Shown here piece by piece: positions 1-7,490 of a stretch of 64,000 bases of DNA. The notes beneath the pieces are model-generated. The model was not told the DNA's origin. It saw nothing but the letters and a program-made list of their open reading frames with translations, and searched no databases. Each line of letters begins with the position of its first letter. Positions within the stretch are counted from its first letter, which is position 1. The translations under genes and the position numbers were made by a program. The DNA is from Clostridiales bacterium (GTDB lineage Bacteria > Bacillota > Clostridia > Lachnospirales > Lachnospiraceae), in NCBI GenBank assembly GCA_015655075.1, contig JAATFT010000006.1:22081-86080 (forward strand), written 5' to 3'.

Positions 1-233
1 GAAAAACTGGAGCCATAATATAACGGGATCTTTTTTCCCGTTATCAGGATAAAAGAAAATGTTGCCAAACCGCTGGCAAAAATAGTAGTGGATACGTGGA
101 ATCCGGTAATCAGTGCCACCAGAACCGTTGCGGGGAACATAACTACAATCTGCTGTAGTGCAAAAAGTATTAATTCCATAAATGGAGGGCACTCATCTGG
201 CAGATAGCCAATTGGCTGATTTTTTGAAGACAT
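1..233 (-). CDS. NCS2-family uracil/xanthine permease (partial, N-terminus only)
   Basis: About 77 N-terminal residues are visible; the rest lies beyond the left edge. The start ATG (complement of 231-233) follows a good GGAGGTAA site at 241-249. The protein opens MSSKNQPIGYLPDECPPF and continues into a hydrophobic stretch containing ALQQIVVMFPATVLVA, which resembles the first membrane segment of nucleobase:cation symporter-2 permeases such as UraA. Those proteins import uracil or xanthine across the cytoplasmic membrane. The substrate cannot be told from this fragment. It is divergent from the GntR regulator gene across a 240-bp AT-rich spacer. Confidence 0.75.
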   Translation of the reverse strand, partial: MSSKNQPIGYLPDECPPFMELILFALQQIVVMFPATVLVALITGFHVSTTIFASGLATFSFILITGKKIPLYYGSSF

Positions 234-384
234 TACTTTGTTACCTCCTATAATTTTTTATATTTTGACATAAAGAACAGACTTTGTAAAGAGGTTTTAT
301 TAAAAATATTTACTACAATTTTCGGCATAGGTTTTATAGGGTTAGAATGTCTGAAAAAGGCTTGAAATATGTAAAATTTTCAGC

Positions 385-445
385 TTGACAAAATTATATA
401 TTAAGTATATATTAGTACATATTGTATATATTGGATATATACAAT
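385..445 (+). promoter_or_regulatory. Promoter and palindromic operator upstream of the GntR/ABC operon
   Basis: A TTGACA -35 box at 385-390 and a TATATT -10 box at 408-413 are separated by exactly 17 bp. Immediately downstream, 421-445 is a perfect 11-bp inverted repeat with a 3-bp centre (ATTGTATATAT, TGG, ATATATACAAT). A symmetric site just past the transcription start and before the regulator gene is typical of autorepression by YtrA-type GntR proteins, so the regulator at 474-848 is the likely ligand. That assignment is inference. Confidence 0.75.
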
Positions 446-473
446 AGTAACATATTAAAGCAGAGGTGACTCA

Positions 474-848
474 GTGGATATTATTATTAGTAATTCAAGC
501 GGTAAACCCATATATGAACAGATTATCGCCCAGATAAAGAATATGATTTTAAGCGGTGAATTAAAGCAGGGACAGCCTCTTCCTTCCATGAGACTGCTTG
601 CGAAGGAATTGAGAATCAGTGTTATTACCACTAAAAGGGCATATGAGGATCTGGAGAGGGACGGCTTTATAACAACAATAGTCGGAAAAGGAAGCTTCGT
701 ATCGGAAACCAATACGGAGCTGGTAAAGGAAGAGCGGTTAAGGAGGCTTGAAGAATATCTCCAAAAAGCGGCGGACTGCGCGAAGATGAGCGGGATTAAG
801 CTGGAAGAGCTGTATGAAATAATGGAAATGATATATAAGGAGGATTAA
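474..848 (+). CDS. GntR family transcriptional regulator, YtrA subfamily
   Basis: A 124-residue DNA-binding regulator. Residues 10-75 form a GntR winged helix (KPIYEQIIAQIKNMILSGEL, then LPSMRLLAKEL, AYEDLERDGFI and GKGSFV). A short helical tail of about 45 residues replaces the large effector domain of other GntR classes, which defines the YtrA type. The start is GTG at 474 behind AGAGGTGA. The stop lies 4 bp before the ABC ATPase start, so the two are co-transcribed. YtrA-type repressors usually control ABC exporters in the same operon, often linked to cell-wall antibiotics; that function here is inference. Confidence 0.9.
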   Translation: MDIIISNSSGKPIYEQIIAQIKNMILSGELKQGQPLPSMRLLAKELRISVITTKRAYEDLERDGFITTIVGKGSFVSETNTELVKEERLRRLEEYLQKAADCAKMSGIKLEELYEIMEMIYKED

Positions 849-852
849 TTCC

Positions 853-1707
853 ATGGAATATGCAATTGAATTAGACGGAGTAACAAAGCAGTACAGTAAT
901 TTCAAATTGGATAAGGTATCTTTTTCGGTTCCCAGGGGATGTATCATGGGTTTTGCGGGTGAAAACGGAGCAGGCAAAACGACCACGATCAAGGCCGTAT
1001 TGAACCTGATCCGTACGGAAGAGGGCAATATAAAGGTATTTGGACTGGATCATAAAAAGGAGGAGCGCCGGATTAAGGAACAGATAGGAGTGGTATTTGA
1101 TGAAAGCTATTTCCATGATAACCTGACGGCAGGCCAAATATCTAAAATCATGGGCAATATTTATTCCACCTGGCAGAAGGATATTTTTGAGAGTTATGTC
1201 AATCAGTTTAAATTGCCGAAGGATAAGCTGGTAAAAGAATATTCACGGGGCATGAAGATGAAATTATCCATAGCCGCAGCTCTGTCCCATCAGGCTAAGC
1301 TGCTTATATTGGATGAAGCAACCGGTGGTTTGGATCCTATTATACGGGACGAAATTCTGGATATATTTTTAGAATTTATCCAGGATGAAGAGCATACCAT
1401 ATTGTTTTCCTCCCATATCATCAGTGACCTGGAAAAAGTGGCGGATTACATTACCTTTATCCATGAGGGAAAAATCGTATTCAGTAAAAGCAAGGATGAT
1501 CTGATTTATTGTTACGGACTTGTCCATTGCAAAAAAGAGGATTATGATAAATTGGATAAAACCCATATCGTAGGTGTCCGCAAAAGCCAGTTCGGATATG
1601 AGGTGCTGGTGGATAATAAAAGAGAGCTGGAACGGTACAACAGGGATTTAGTCGTTGACAACGCATCTATTGAGGAAATAATTTTATTTAAAGTAAGAGG
1701 AAGTTAG
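853..1707 (+). CDS. ABC transporter ATP-binding protein (YtrB/BcrA-like)
   Basis: A 284-residue ATPase subunit. Walker A is GENGAGKTT at 36-44, the signature region SRGMKMKLS at 131-139, Walker B LLILDEA at 150-156 with a D-loop GGLDP, and the switch histidine lies in SSHII near 188. The C-terminal 80 residues are the variable domain usual in drug or peptide exporters of this type. It should power the membrane protein encoded at 2117-2749. Its TAG stop overlaps the first base pairs of a dispersed repeat (1706-1866), so the element inserted exactly at the gene end and separates the two subunit genes by about 410 bp. Confidence 0.92.
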   Translation: MEYAIELDGVTKQYSNFKLDKVSFSVPRGCIMGFAGENGAGKTTTIKAVLNLIRTEEGNIKVFGLDHKKEERRIKEQIGVVFDESYFHDNLTAGQISKIMGNIYSTWQKDIFESYVNQFKLPKDKLVKEYSRGMKMKLSIAAALSHQAKLLILDEATGGLDPIIRDEILDIFLEFIQDEEHTILFSSHIISDLEKVADYITFIHEGKIVFSKSKDDLIYCYGLVHCKKEDYDKLDKTHIVGVRKSQFGYEVLVDNKRELERYNRDLVVDNASIEEIILFKVRGS

Positions 1708-1866
1708 AGCGTGTTTGAAAAATCATCGCACCGTTCTGAACGCCCCGCTTTGCGGTATACTGCGCCGCGATTTTGGGAGCGTAGCACCACTACGCGCCCA
1801 AATTGCTCCTTGCCTCCCACAAAGCGGAGCATCCAGCCCGGCACAAGCATTTTTCAAACACACTCT
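1706..1866. repeat. Dispersed MITE-like repeat, family A, copy 1
   Basis: A 161-bp element with terminal inverted repeats: left AGAGCGTGTTTGAAAAAT, right end reading AGAGTGTGTTTGAAAAAT on the other strand. The GC-richer interior (CGCCCCGCTTTGCGGTAT, then CTCCTTGCCTCCCACAAAG, GCCCGGCACAAGC) is shared with the copy at 2780-2939 and partly with 63932-64000. No open reading frame spans it. No clear target duplication is visible. Confidence 0.85.
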
Positions 1867-1946
1867 GGTACTTTATAATTCCTGAAAGTTGCATGATACT
1901 TGTCTATTTGTTCCACTACTACGTTGACGTCAATCAGCGTAGCCAT
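1854..1946 (-). other. Possible 30-codon minus-strand remnant abutting repeat A1
   Basis: On the minus strand an ATG at 1946 follows AAGAGG and opens a 30-codon frame (MATLIDVNVVVEQIDKYH...) whose stop TGA lies inside the end of repeat A1. The N-terminal residues look protein-like rather than random, so this could be the head of a gene cut by the repeat. I do not recognise the family. The rest of the 1867-2116 spacer holds an imperfect inverted repeat (GTTGCATGATAC near 1888, partner near 1993) and no clear promoter. Confidence 0.2.
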
Positions 1947-2116
1947 GTTGCGCCTCTTTCCATCGTCTTGTATTTGGAAGCAAATATCCTGCGTATCATA
2001 TGCAACAGTTAGATGTTACAAGGTATTATTATGAAACGACAGAAATAATTGACGTTGTATATAGAAGTTTAATATTCTTATTGCAGGCCTGTATAACGGG
2101 CAGATTGGAGCAAAAT

Positions 2117-2749
2117 ATGATTGGATTATTATTAAAAGATTTATTTAATTTAAAAAATTATATAAAACAGATTGGTTTAGCCGTAATATTATTTGGATTA
2201 TTGGCCGTTTATTTAAAAAATACGAATTATTTAATCGGTATGATGGCAATGATGTCCGGTATGATGGTTATTACCTCCATGTCTTATGATGAATATGCCA
2301 AATGGGATAAATTTGTATTGACCATGCCCATCTTAAAAAAGGATATCGTCTTGTCAAAATTTATCCTTCTGCTGGTTACCGTAGCATTCGGGACGGCTGT
2401 ATCCGTAAGTATGGCTTTTATTATGTCTGTTTTAATGAACCTAAAAACAAATGCAATTTTACTTCCAAGCGGTATTGTTGCATTAGTTGCGCTGTTATTT
2501 TTTTGTATATTAATTCCCATTTTATTTAAATATGGGGTGGAAAAAGCCCGTATCATTATGTTTGCCATATTTATAATTCCCGTTTTGGCAGCCAAGGGAG
2601 CGGTTAAGCTCATGGGTATGCTTCATATACCCAAACCGGATACCCAACAGCTGAAGATGATGGGATATGCATTTCCGTTTATTGTATTGGCAGTATTATT
2701 CTTGTCCTATCATATATCGGTGCTGATATATAATAAAAAGGAATTGTAA
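2117..2749 (+). CDS. ABC-2 type transporter membrane protein
   Basis: A 210-residue integral membrane protein. I place the start at ATG 2117 (MIGLLLKDLFNLKNYI) behind TTGGAG at 2105-2110; an upstream in-frame start would add 39 unlikely residues. About six hydrophobic segments are visible, beginning IGLAVILFGLLAVYL, MMAMMSGMMVITSM and FILLLVTVAFGTAVSVSMAF. Layout and length match the ABC-2 permeases paired with YtrB-like ATPases. It should form the channel for the ATPase at 853-1707. Separation by the repeat and an unexplained spacer may weaken co-expression. Confidence 0.8.
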   Translation: MIGLLLKDLFNLKNYIKQIGLAVILFGLLAVYLKNTNYLIGMMAMMSGMMVITSMSYDEYAKWDKFVLTMPILKKDIVLSKFILLLVTVAFGTAVSVSMAFIMSVLMNLKTNAILLPSGIVALVALLFFCILIPILFKYGVEKARIIMFAIFIIPVLAAKGAVKLMGMLHIPKPDTQQLKMMGYAFPFIVLAVLFLSYHISVLIYNKKEL

Positions 2750-2779
2750 AATATACGGGAAGAATGATAAGCAAGCCGG

Positions 2780-2939
2780 AGTGTGTTTGTAAAATCATTG
2801 CACCGTTTTGAACGCCCCACTTTGCGGTATGCTGCGTCGAGGTTTTGGAAACGTAGCCCCACTACGCTCCCAAAATTGTTCCTTGCCTCCCACAAAGTGG
2901 AACACCCAACCCGGCACAAGTATTTTTCGAACACGCTCT
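2780..2939. repeat. Dispersed MITE-like repeat, family A, copy 2
   Basis: A 160-bp copy closely matching 1706-1866 along its whole length, same orientation, with end repeats AGTGTGTTTG and CGAACACGCTCT. The two copies flank the ABC permease gene and its leader. Confidence 0.85.
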
Positions 2940-2942
2940 AAG

Positions 2943-3028
2943 ACGGGGCTGCTGTAAAATTCATAAATTTATAACTTGCTAAAAAACAGATGCAAGCCGG
3001 ATAAATTTAAATTTTGCAGCAGCCCCGT
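2943..3028 (+). terminator. Long hairpin after the ABC operon
   Basis: An 86-nt near-perfect inverted repeat. The outer stem ACGGGGCTGCTGTAAAATT pairs with AATTTTGCAGCAGCCCCGT with one wobble; an inner stem pairs TAAATTTAT...CTTGC with GCAAG...ATAAATTTA. GC-rich GGGCTGCTGC hairpins recur at 7269 and 12175. There is only a short T run, so it may be a terminator or another structured repeat. Confidence 0.6.
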
Positions 3029-3133
3029 TTGGGTTTAAGTCTGATTTATCTGATATTTTTTGTATTTCTTGTCGGCATAATTCATTTAAAAACAAGCATA
3101 TCTAAAATAAAGCAAACATAATATGTACAAAAC

Positions 3134-3367
3134 ATGGAATTGGCAGAAAAGATGGAACAAGAGAAACAATATCAAACAGAATATTCTCTTAAGCTTCAGT
3201 TGATAAAAGAAGGACAGGCAAAAGCAAATAAAAATAGAACCAGGCAGCTGCATATAACTTTCCATAATCCCAATACAGCCGAAGATACGGCAAGGTATCT
3301 GGCCAAATTGATCATCACCAATCTGGCGGAAATTAGAAAAGTAAAAGATACCGTGGGCAGGGAATAG
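3134..3367 (+). CDS. Small charged protein upstream of the serine recombinase
   Basis: A 77-residue ORF (MELAEKMEQEKQYQTEYSLK...) with a charged helical N-terminal half and the segment RQLHITFHNPNTAEDTARYL. An in-frame stop at 3119-3121 fixes the start at 3134, but no good ribosome site precedes it, so it may be a truncated or weakly expressed gene. It lies 60 bp before the recombinase gene in the same direction. I do not recognise the family. Its position recalls the small accessory ORFs near large serine recombinases of mobile elements, which is inference only. Confidence 0.5.
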   Translation: MELAEKMEQEKQYQTEYSLKLQLIKEGQAKANKNRTRQLHITFHNPNTAEDTARYLAKLIITNLAEIRKVKDTVGRE

Positions 3368-3377
3368 ATTTAATACC

Positions 3378-3409
3378 AGAGCGGTGCAATGATTTTTCAA
3401 ACACGCTCT
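3378..3409. repeat. Minimal family A derivative (32 bp)
   Basis: The sequence runs from AGAGCG to CGCTCT and contains GTGCAATGATTTTTCAAACA, which is the end of a family A element in reverse orientation. It sits 18 bp before the recombinase start and just ahead of its ribosome site. Confidence 0.65.
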
Positions 3410-3427
3410 AGGGAAAGGAGATATTAA

Positions 3428-4933
3428 ATGAGAGCGGTAGCTTATTGCAGGGTATCTACCAAAAAGGAAGAGCAACTGGACAGTCTGGAAAGCCAGCAGA
3501 GATTCTTTGCCGAATATGCCGCAAATCATACATACGATTTAGTTAATATATACGCAGACGAGGGAAAAAGCGGTACGAAAATAAAGAACCGGATCCAATT
3601 ATTAAAACTTTTAGCAGATGCCGGTACGGGAAGCTTTGAAGCAGTATTAATAAAAGATATATCCCGTCTGGCACGCAATACGGTTGATTTTCTCACAAGC
3701 ATACGAAAATTGAAAGCTCTTAATATCCGGGTCATTTTTGTGAATTATGATCAGACCTCATCCGACAGCTCGGAATTTATGTTAACCATGCTAAGCGCCA
3801 TTGCCCAGGAGGAAAGTGCCAACACCTCCAAACGTGTCCGGTTTGGCAAAGAACAGAATGCCAGGCAGGGGAGGGTTCCTAACCTGATCTACGGATATGA
3901 TAAAATACCGGGAGACTATTTTCACCTTGATATTAATAAAGAAGAAGCTGGCGTTGTCAACCGGATATTTGAAATGTATACGAAAAAGTCTATGGGAGCA
4001 AACCGGATAGCCGCCATATTAAATCAGGAAGGAATTATGACAAAACGGGGGTGCGGTTGGAGTCAGAACGCGGTCTGCCGTATCTTGTCCAATGAAATTT
4101 ATACGGGAAAAATTATAAACGGAAAACAGGAAGTAGAGGATTTTTTGACCGGCAAACGGAAAAACAGGGAAAAAAACCAATGGCTGATCGTGAATAAACC
4201 GGAATTAAAGATCATTTCCCAGGCTGCTTTTCTTAAAGCCAGAAAAATACGTGAAAACAGGGTAAAAGCTTTTCCAAAAGACCAAGGCTCTTATAAGAAT
4301 GTTTTGAGCCGGCTGCTTAAATGCAGGTGTTGCGGATCTGCCTTCCGCAGGCTGGTCAGAACTTATAAAAACACCTACATAACATGGGTCTGTAACGGCC
4401 GCAACAGCCAGGGCGTTCAGTTTTGCAGTAATACGACGACCTTGGATGAAAAAAAATTAATGGATTCGATATACGGCTATTTTATTTCTATTTTAAATAA
4501 CAATCCCGCTGTTTTTCAGAATGCCGTAAAGGAATACGATAGAATATTAAAAAGGAAGGACAGCCAGGAAGGAAAAGAAAAAGAATATACCGTCCGGTTA
4601 AGCAAACTTATCAGAAAAAAGCAAAAATATATGGACATGTATGCCAACGATGTTATTACAATGGAAGAGTTAAAGGAAAAAACAAATGTTATCAATCGGG
4701 AAATTGAAAAGTATCAAATGGAATTAGAGGAAAGGAAGGAAATAAAAAATAACCCCATCGCCGTATATAATAATCCAGAGCTGTGTAAATATCTGAAAAT
4801 TCTATTGAGGCATTCCTCCTTTTCCAACGCTATATTAAAAAATCTGATCGAGAGGATCGAAGTAGATATAAATGGAGATGTCGATATATTTTTAGGAATA
4901 TATACAGGATTAACAGGCAGCCTTGGGGATTAA
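3428..4933 (+). CDS. Large serine recombinase
   Basis: A 501-residue site-specific recombinase. The N-terminal resolvase domain (1-150) has the catalytic serine at position 10 in AYCRVST and conserved arginines in DISRLARN. A recombinase domain follows (about 160-270, LIYGYDKI, GANRIAAILNQEGI, RILSNEIYTGK). A zinc ribbon (CRCCGSAF with a second pair CNGRN...C) and a coiled coil (about 370-450) follow, as in TnpX/TndX and SpoIVCA-like enzymes. The start ATG follows AAAGGAG at 3414-3420. Such enzymes excise or integrate mobile DNA, but no complete element boundaries were recognised nearby. Confidence 0.93.
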   Translation: MRAVAYCRVSTKKEEQLDSLESQQRFFAEYAANHTYDLVNIYADEGKSGTKIKNRIQLLKLLADAGTGSFEAVLIKDISRLARNTVDFLTSIRKLKALNIRVIFVNYDQTSSDSSEFMLTMLSAIAQEESANTSKRVRFGKEQNARQGRVPNLIYGYDKIPGDYFHLDINKEEAGVVNRIFEMYTKKSMGANRIAAILNQEGIMTKRGCGWSQNAVCRILSNEIYTGKIINGKQEVEDFLTGKRKNREKNQWLIVNKPELKIISQAAFLKARKIRENRVKAFPKDQGSYKNVLSRLLKCRCCGSAFRRLVRTYKNTYITWVCNGRNSQGVQFCSNTTTLDEKKLMDSIYGYFISILNNNPAVFQNAVKEYDRILKRKDSQEGKEKEYTVRLSKLIRKKQKYMDMYANDVITMEELKEKTNVINREIEKYQMELEERKEIKNNPIAVYNNPELCKYLKILLRHSSFSNAILKNLIERIEVDINGDVDIFLGIYTGLTGSLGD

Positions 4934-4950
4934 GAAAAATTATTAATCTT

Positions 4951-4989
4951 GAAAGCACTATCAGTCTTGAATTAGCTGATAGTGCTTTC
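4951..4989. terminator. Hairpin between convergent recombinase and XRE genes
   Basis: A perfect 14-bp stem (GAAAGCACTATCAG and CTGATAGTGCTTTC) with an 11-nt loop lies between the converging genes. The minus-strand side is followed by an AT/T-rich tract, so it probably ends transcription from the XRE gene and perhaps from both sides. Confidence 0.65.
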
Positions 4990-5021
4990 CGAATATCAGC
5001 AAAAATAATCATAAGTTTAAA

Positions 5022-5252
5022 CTACTCTTTTTTGAGGAGCCAAAGAATGCTTACATTCAAGGCATCTGCAATTGCAACTAATTCAATATCTGTAACCGGG
5101 CGTTTAAAGGTTTCTATTTTCGAGATGGAAGTACTCTCCATATAAATTCCACGGACAGCAAGCCTGGCCAATAAATCCAACTGGGTAATTTTGGGGCTTC
5201 TTTTATGCCGTGCTTCACGTACTCGGTCGCCTATTAAATTTTTCATCTGCAT
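5022..5252 (-). CDS. XRE-family helix-turn-helix regulator
   Basis: A 76-residue protein consisting of a Cro/CI-type helix-turn-helix (TQLDLLARLAVRGIYMESTSI with SKIETFKRPVTDIELVAIADAL). It has no effector domain, like many small repressors of mobile elements. It converges with the serine recombinase and diverges from the HD-GYP gene. The ribosome site (AGGAAA, 13 bp upstream) is weak, and a second ATG two codons in is possible. Its target is unknown; the recombinase or the PocR/HD-GYP gene are the obvious candidates. Confidence 0.85.
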   Translation of the reverse strand: MQMKNLIGDRVREARHKRSPKITQLDLLARLAVRGIYMESTSISKIETFKRPVTDIELVAIADALNVSILWLLKKE

Positions 5253-5360
5253 ACATCACATCACTTTTCCTATAATTTGGGTAAATATAGAATAAAATAC
5301 TAAAATATTACATAATTATGCCAAAATATTCTTATTTATGGATTTTTTTGCTGATATAAC

Positions 5361-5390
5361 TTGATTATAGAGTAAGTTTGATGTTATAAT
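5361..5390 (+). promoter_or_regulatory. Likely promoter of the PocR/HD-GYP gene
   Basis: TTGATT at 5361-5366 and a consensus TATAAT at 5385-5390 are spaced by 18 bp. It implies an untranslated leader of about 190 nt. The remainder of the 5253-5587 spacer is AT-rich with a small TTGCT/AGCAA hairpin and no other recognisable feature. Confidence 0.55.
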
Positions 5391-5587
5391 TTGCTTAATG
5401 AGCAAGTTATATACAAAAAGGTATATTATTTGAAATATAATTTAGATTTGCAAACTCTTTCTTGTTCGCAAAAATCGTTAACCATTGGGAGGTATCATTA
5501 ATTAATACGATAGGACGTCCACAAAGCTTAATTCTATTGTTAGAATAACAATTTGTTGGGATAACAATTTTGCCGGGGGTTATAAGG

Positions 5588-6781
5588 ATGTTATATAAAA
5601 TCAAGGAACTGCTTGATGTAAACATATTGGATAAATTGCTTCATGATTTTTATGAGATTACCAATGTACCAATATCTGTGGTTGACATAAGCGGGGAAGT
5701 CATTGTATGTGCCGGATGGAAGTCAACATGCTCCAATATTCAATGTAATTATGAGGAACCTCATAATTTGTGTTTAAAAGAATACTGGAAAAGCAATACA
5801 GGCTGTCTGCAATGTGAAAGGGAAATCAGCTGTCTGTGCGGGTTAAAGATGTATAGGATACCAGTATACATAATAGATTCCGTTATTGCCGATATTTTTA
5901 TATCTGAAACAGCTGCGGCCAAACCGGGCATTTCAAATTATTTAAGCTCATTAATCTGTCTTATTGAAAACAATGCGATTCTGTTAAGTAATATTTTCTC
6001 AAAACAATGGAAGAACCAGGAAAATAAAAGTAAATTACTGGATAATTATGCAGAAATGAAAATTTCATATGAACAGCTGATGGCGATAAATCATGATCTT
6101 AAGTTTAATATCTGGGAATTGCAGCAAAGAATCGGGGGAGAAAAAATTACGAAAAAAGTAGAGATATCGGCAGGTGATAAAAAATATTTGACGGATACGA
6201 TCACAGCTTTTGGGCTTTTGGTAGAAAAAAAGGACCCGCATACTGCAAAACATCAGAAAAGGGTGGCCTGTTTAGCGTGCAGAATTGCCGCAAAAATGAA
6301 ATTGGATAAAGAACGTACGGAAGGCTTATATCTTGCCGCTATGCTCCATGATATCGGCAAGATAGGAATTCCTTCCGCCATTTTATCGAAACCGGATAAA
6401 TTATCGAATGAAGAATATGAAATAATAAAAACCCATGTCCAGATTGCGTACGATATTTTAAGTAAAATTGATTTTCCCTGGCCGATTGCCGATATTGTAT
6501 TGCAGCACCATGAAAGGATTAATGGATCGGGTTATCCGTTTGGTCTTACCGGCAAGGATATATTGCTGGAAGCAAAAATTATGTCGGTTGCCGATGTGGT
6601 TGAAGCAATAACCGCATATCGGCCTTATAAACCTGCTTTGGATATATCCTATGCTTTAAAGGAAATACAAAAATATTCCGGAATTTATTATGAGCCGCAA
6701 GTTGTAGATGCCTGTGTTCAGGTGTGTACGAAGATGAATTGGCATTTGGCTTTCAGTGATACTCTGCCGGAACTATCCTGA
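5588..6781 (+). CDS. PocR-domain HD-GYP protein (putative cyclic-di-GMP phosphodiesterase)
   Basis: A 397-residue protein starting at ATG 5588 (MLYKIKELLDVN). Residues 5-140 look like a PocR ligand-sensing domain (PISVVDISGEVIV, GW, then a cysteine-rich stretch). A short coiled linker leads to an HD-GYP domain with the metal pair in MLHDIGKIGIP (H254, D255) and HHERINGSGYPFGL (about 307-320). HD-GYP proteins hydrolyse cyclic di-GMP in the cytoplasm. PocR domains bind small molecules, propanediol in the founding case. The clustered cysteines might also bind a metal. The ligand here is unknown. Confidence 0.88.
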   Translation: MLYKIKELLDVNILDKLLHDFYEITNVPISVVDISGEVIVCAGWKSTCSNIQCNYEEPHNLCLKEYWKSNTGCLQCEREISCLCGLKMYRIPVYIIDSVIADIFISETAAAKPGISNYLSSLICLIENNAILLSNIFSKQWKNQENKSKLLDNYAEMKISYEQLMAINHDLKFNIWELQQRIGGEKITKKVEISAGDKKYLTDTITAFGLLVEKKDPHTAKHQKRVACLACRIAAKMKLDKERTEGLYLAAMLHDIGKIGIPSAILSKPDKLSNEEYEIIKTHVQIAYDILSKIDFPWPIADIVLQHHERINGSGYPFGLTGKDILLEAKIMSVADVVEAITAYRPYKPALDISYALKEIQKYSGIYYEPQVVDACVQVCTKMNWHLAFSDTLPELS

Positions 6782-6844
6782 TGGAATCCCTGAATTGCAG
6801 GTTCTTAAGGAAGGTGTATTATGGCCTTAACGTTCTTTTTACTT

Positions 6845-7012
6845 ACCTCTGTACATAAAGACGTTACAGAACGTCTGGGGCAGATTAATCCGTCCCTTGC
6901 CAACAGAGCCAGAGTCGTATTGGACCTTAACAAGTCTGAGAGACATATAAGAGGAGGTTTAGCAACGAAAGAAAAATACCTTCATAAATCAAAATACAGC
7001 CAGGTATTTTAA
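6845..7012 (+). pseudogene. spoIIID: 5'-truncated spoIIID remnant
   Basis: From about 6845 the frame encodes TSVHKDVTERLGQINPSL and then the RHIRGGLATKEKYL tail. This is the second half of the sporulation transcription factor SpoIIID, beginning inside its recognition helix. The N-terminal half, including the first helices of the DNA-binding domain, is absent: upstream codons (MALTFFLL) are unrelated and no matching segment was found elsewhere in the window. The fragment cannot encode a working regulator by itself. It may be the scar of a rearrangement or one half of an interrupted gene. The family match is by recall of conserved SpoIIID residues. Confidence 0.85.
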
Positions 7013-7030
7013 ATGAAATTTTAAATTATA

Positions 7031-7122
7031 ATATAATGAAAACGTAGCGAGGAATTGCAAGCTTGCTTGCGGATTCCGAGCGCAGTGAAAGATCATGAAC
7101 ACGTCTTTCGTTCATGATATAA
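7031..7122. repeat. Dispersed palindromic repeat, family D, copy 1
   Basis: A 92-bp segment containing GAAAACGTAGCGAG, TGCAAGCTTGCTTG and GATCATGAA...TTCATGATATAA. It matches, in reverse orientation, the segment at 57501-57590. It lies just after the spoIIID remnant. A further partial TTCATGATAT hairpin follows at about 7152-7180. Confidence 0.7.
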
Positions 7123-7268
7123 TGAAAGTGGAATAATTGGAGTAACGAGTTCATGAATATGTTTTTTGTTCATGATATAAAAGGGCCGATAAATAGAGCC
7201 AGATATGTAAAATAATATGTCTGGTTCTATAAATATGCAATCATGAAATGTTAAGGGATAGAAGAAGA

Positions 7269-7307
7269 GGCTGCTGCAAAGTTTATGAATATTACAGCAG
7301 CCTTTTT
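7269..7307 (+). terminator. Intrinsic terminator
   Basis: Stem GGCTGCTG and CAGCAGCC with a TTTTT tail on the + strand. It could end transcription coming from the HD-GYP gene through the spoIIID remnant and insulates the downstream electron-transfer genes. Confidence 0.7.
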
Positions 7308-7490
7308 ACCTTATAGGAAATTGCTATGCAAACTCTATCATATTTCCGTGAAGGTAAGCCGATGAATTTTAGATTCTTGAATACACCGGAATACCTACAT
7401 AGTAATTTATTATTATGTAAATAGCAGGAAAACCTTTATTTTTTTAAAAAATATTCAGTAAATTATGAGTATTCAAATTTTAAGTATTAT

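Noticed and set aside
1706..3409. CRISPR array from the repeated GC-rich blocks
   Set aside because: Copies are about 160 bp with inverted ends and irregular spacing, not short regular repeats with unique spacers.
3428..7012. A skin-like element whose excision rebuilds spoIIID
   Set aside because: No N-terminal spoIIID half or matching junction repeat is visible here, and unrelated genes lie between recombinase and fragment; kept only as a hypothesis.
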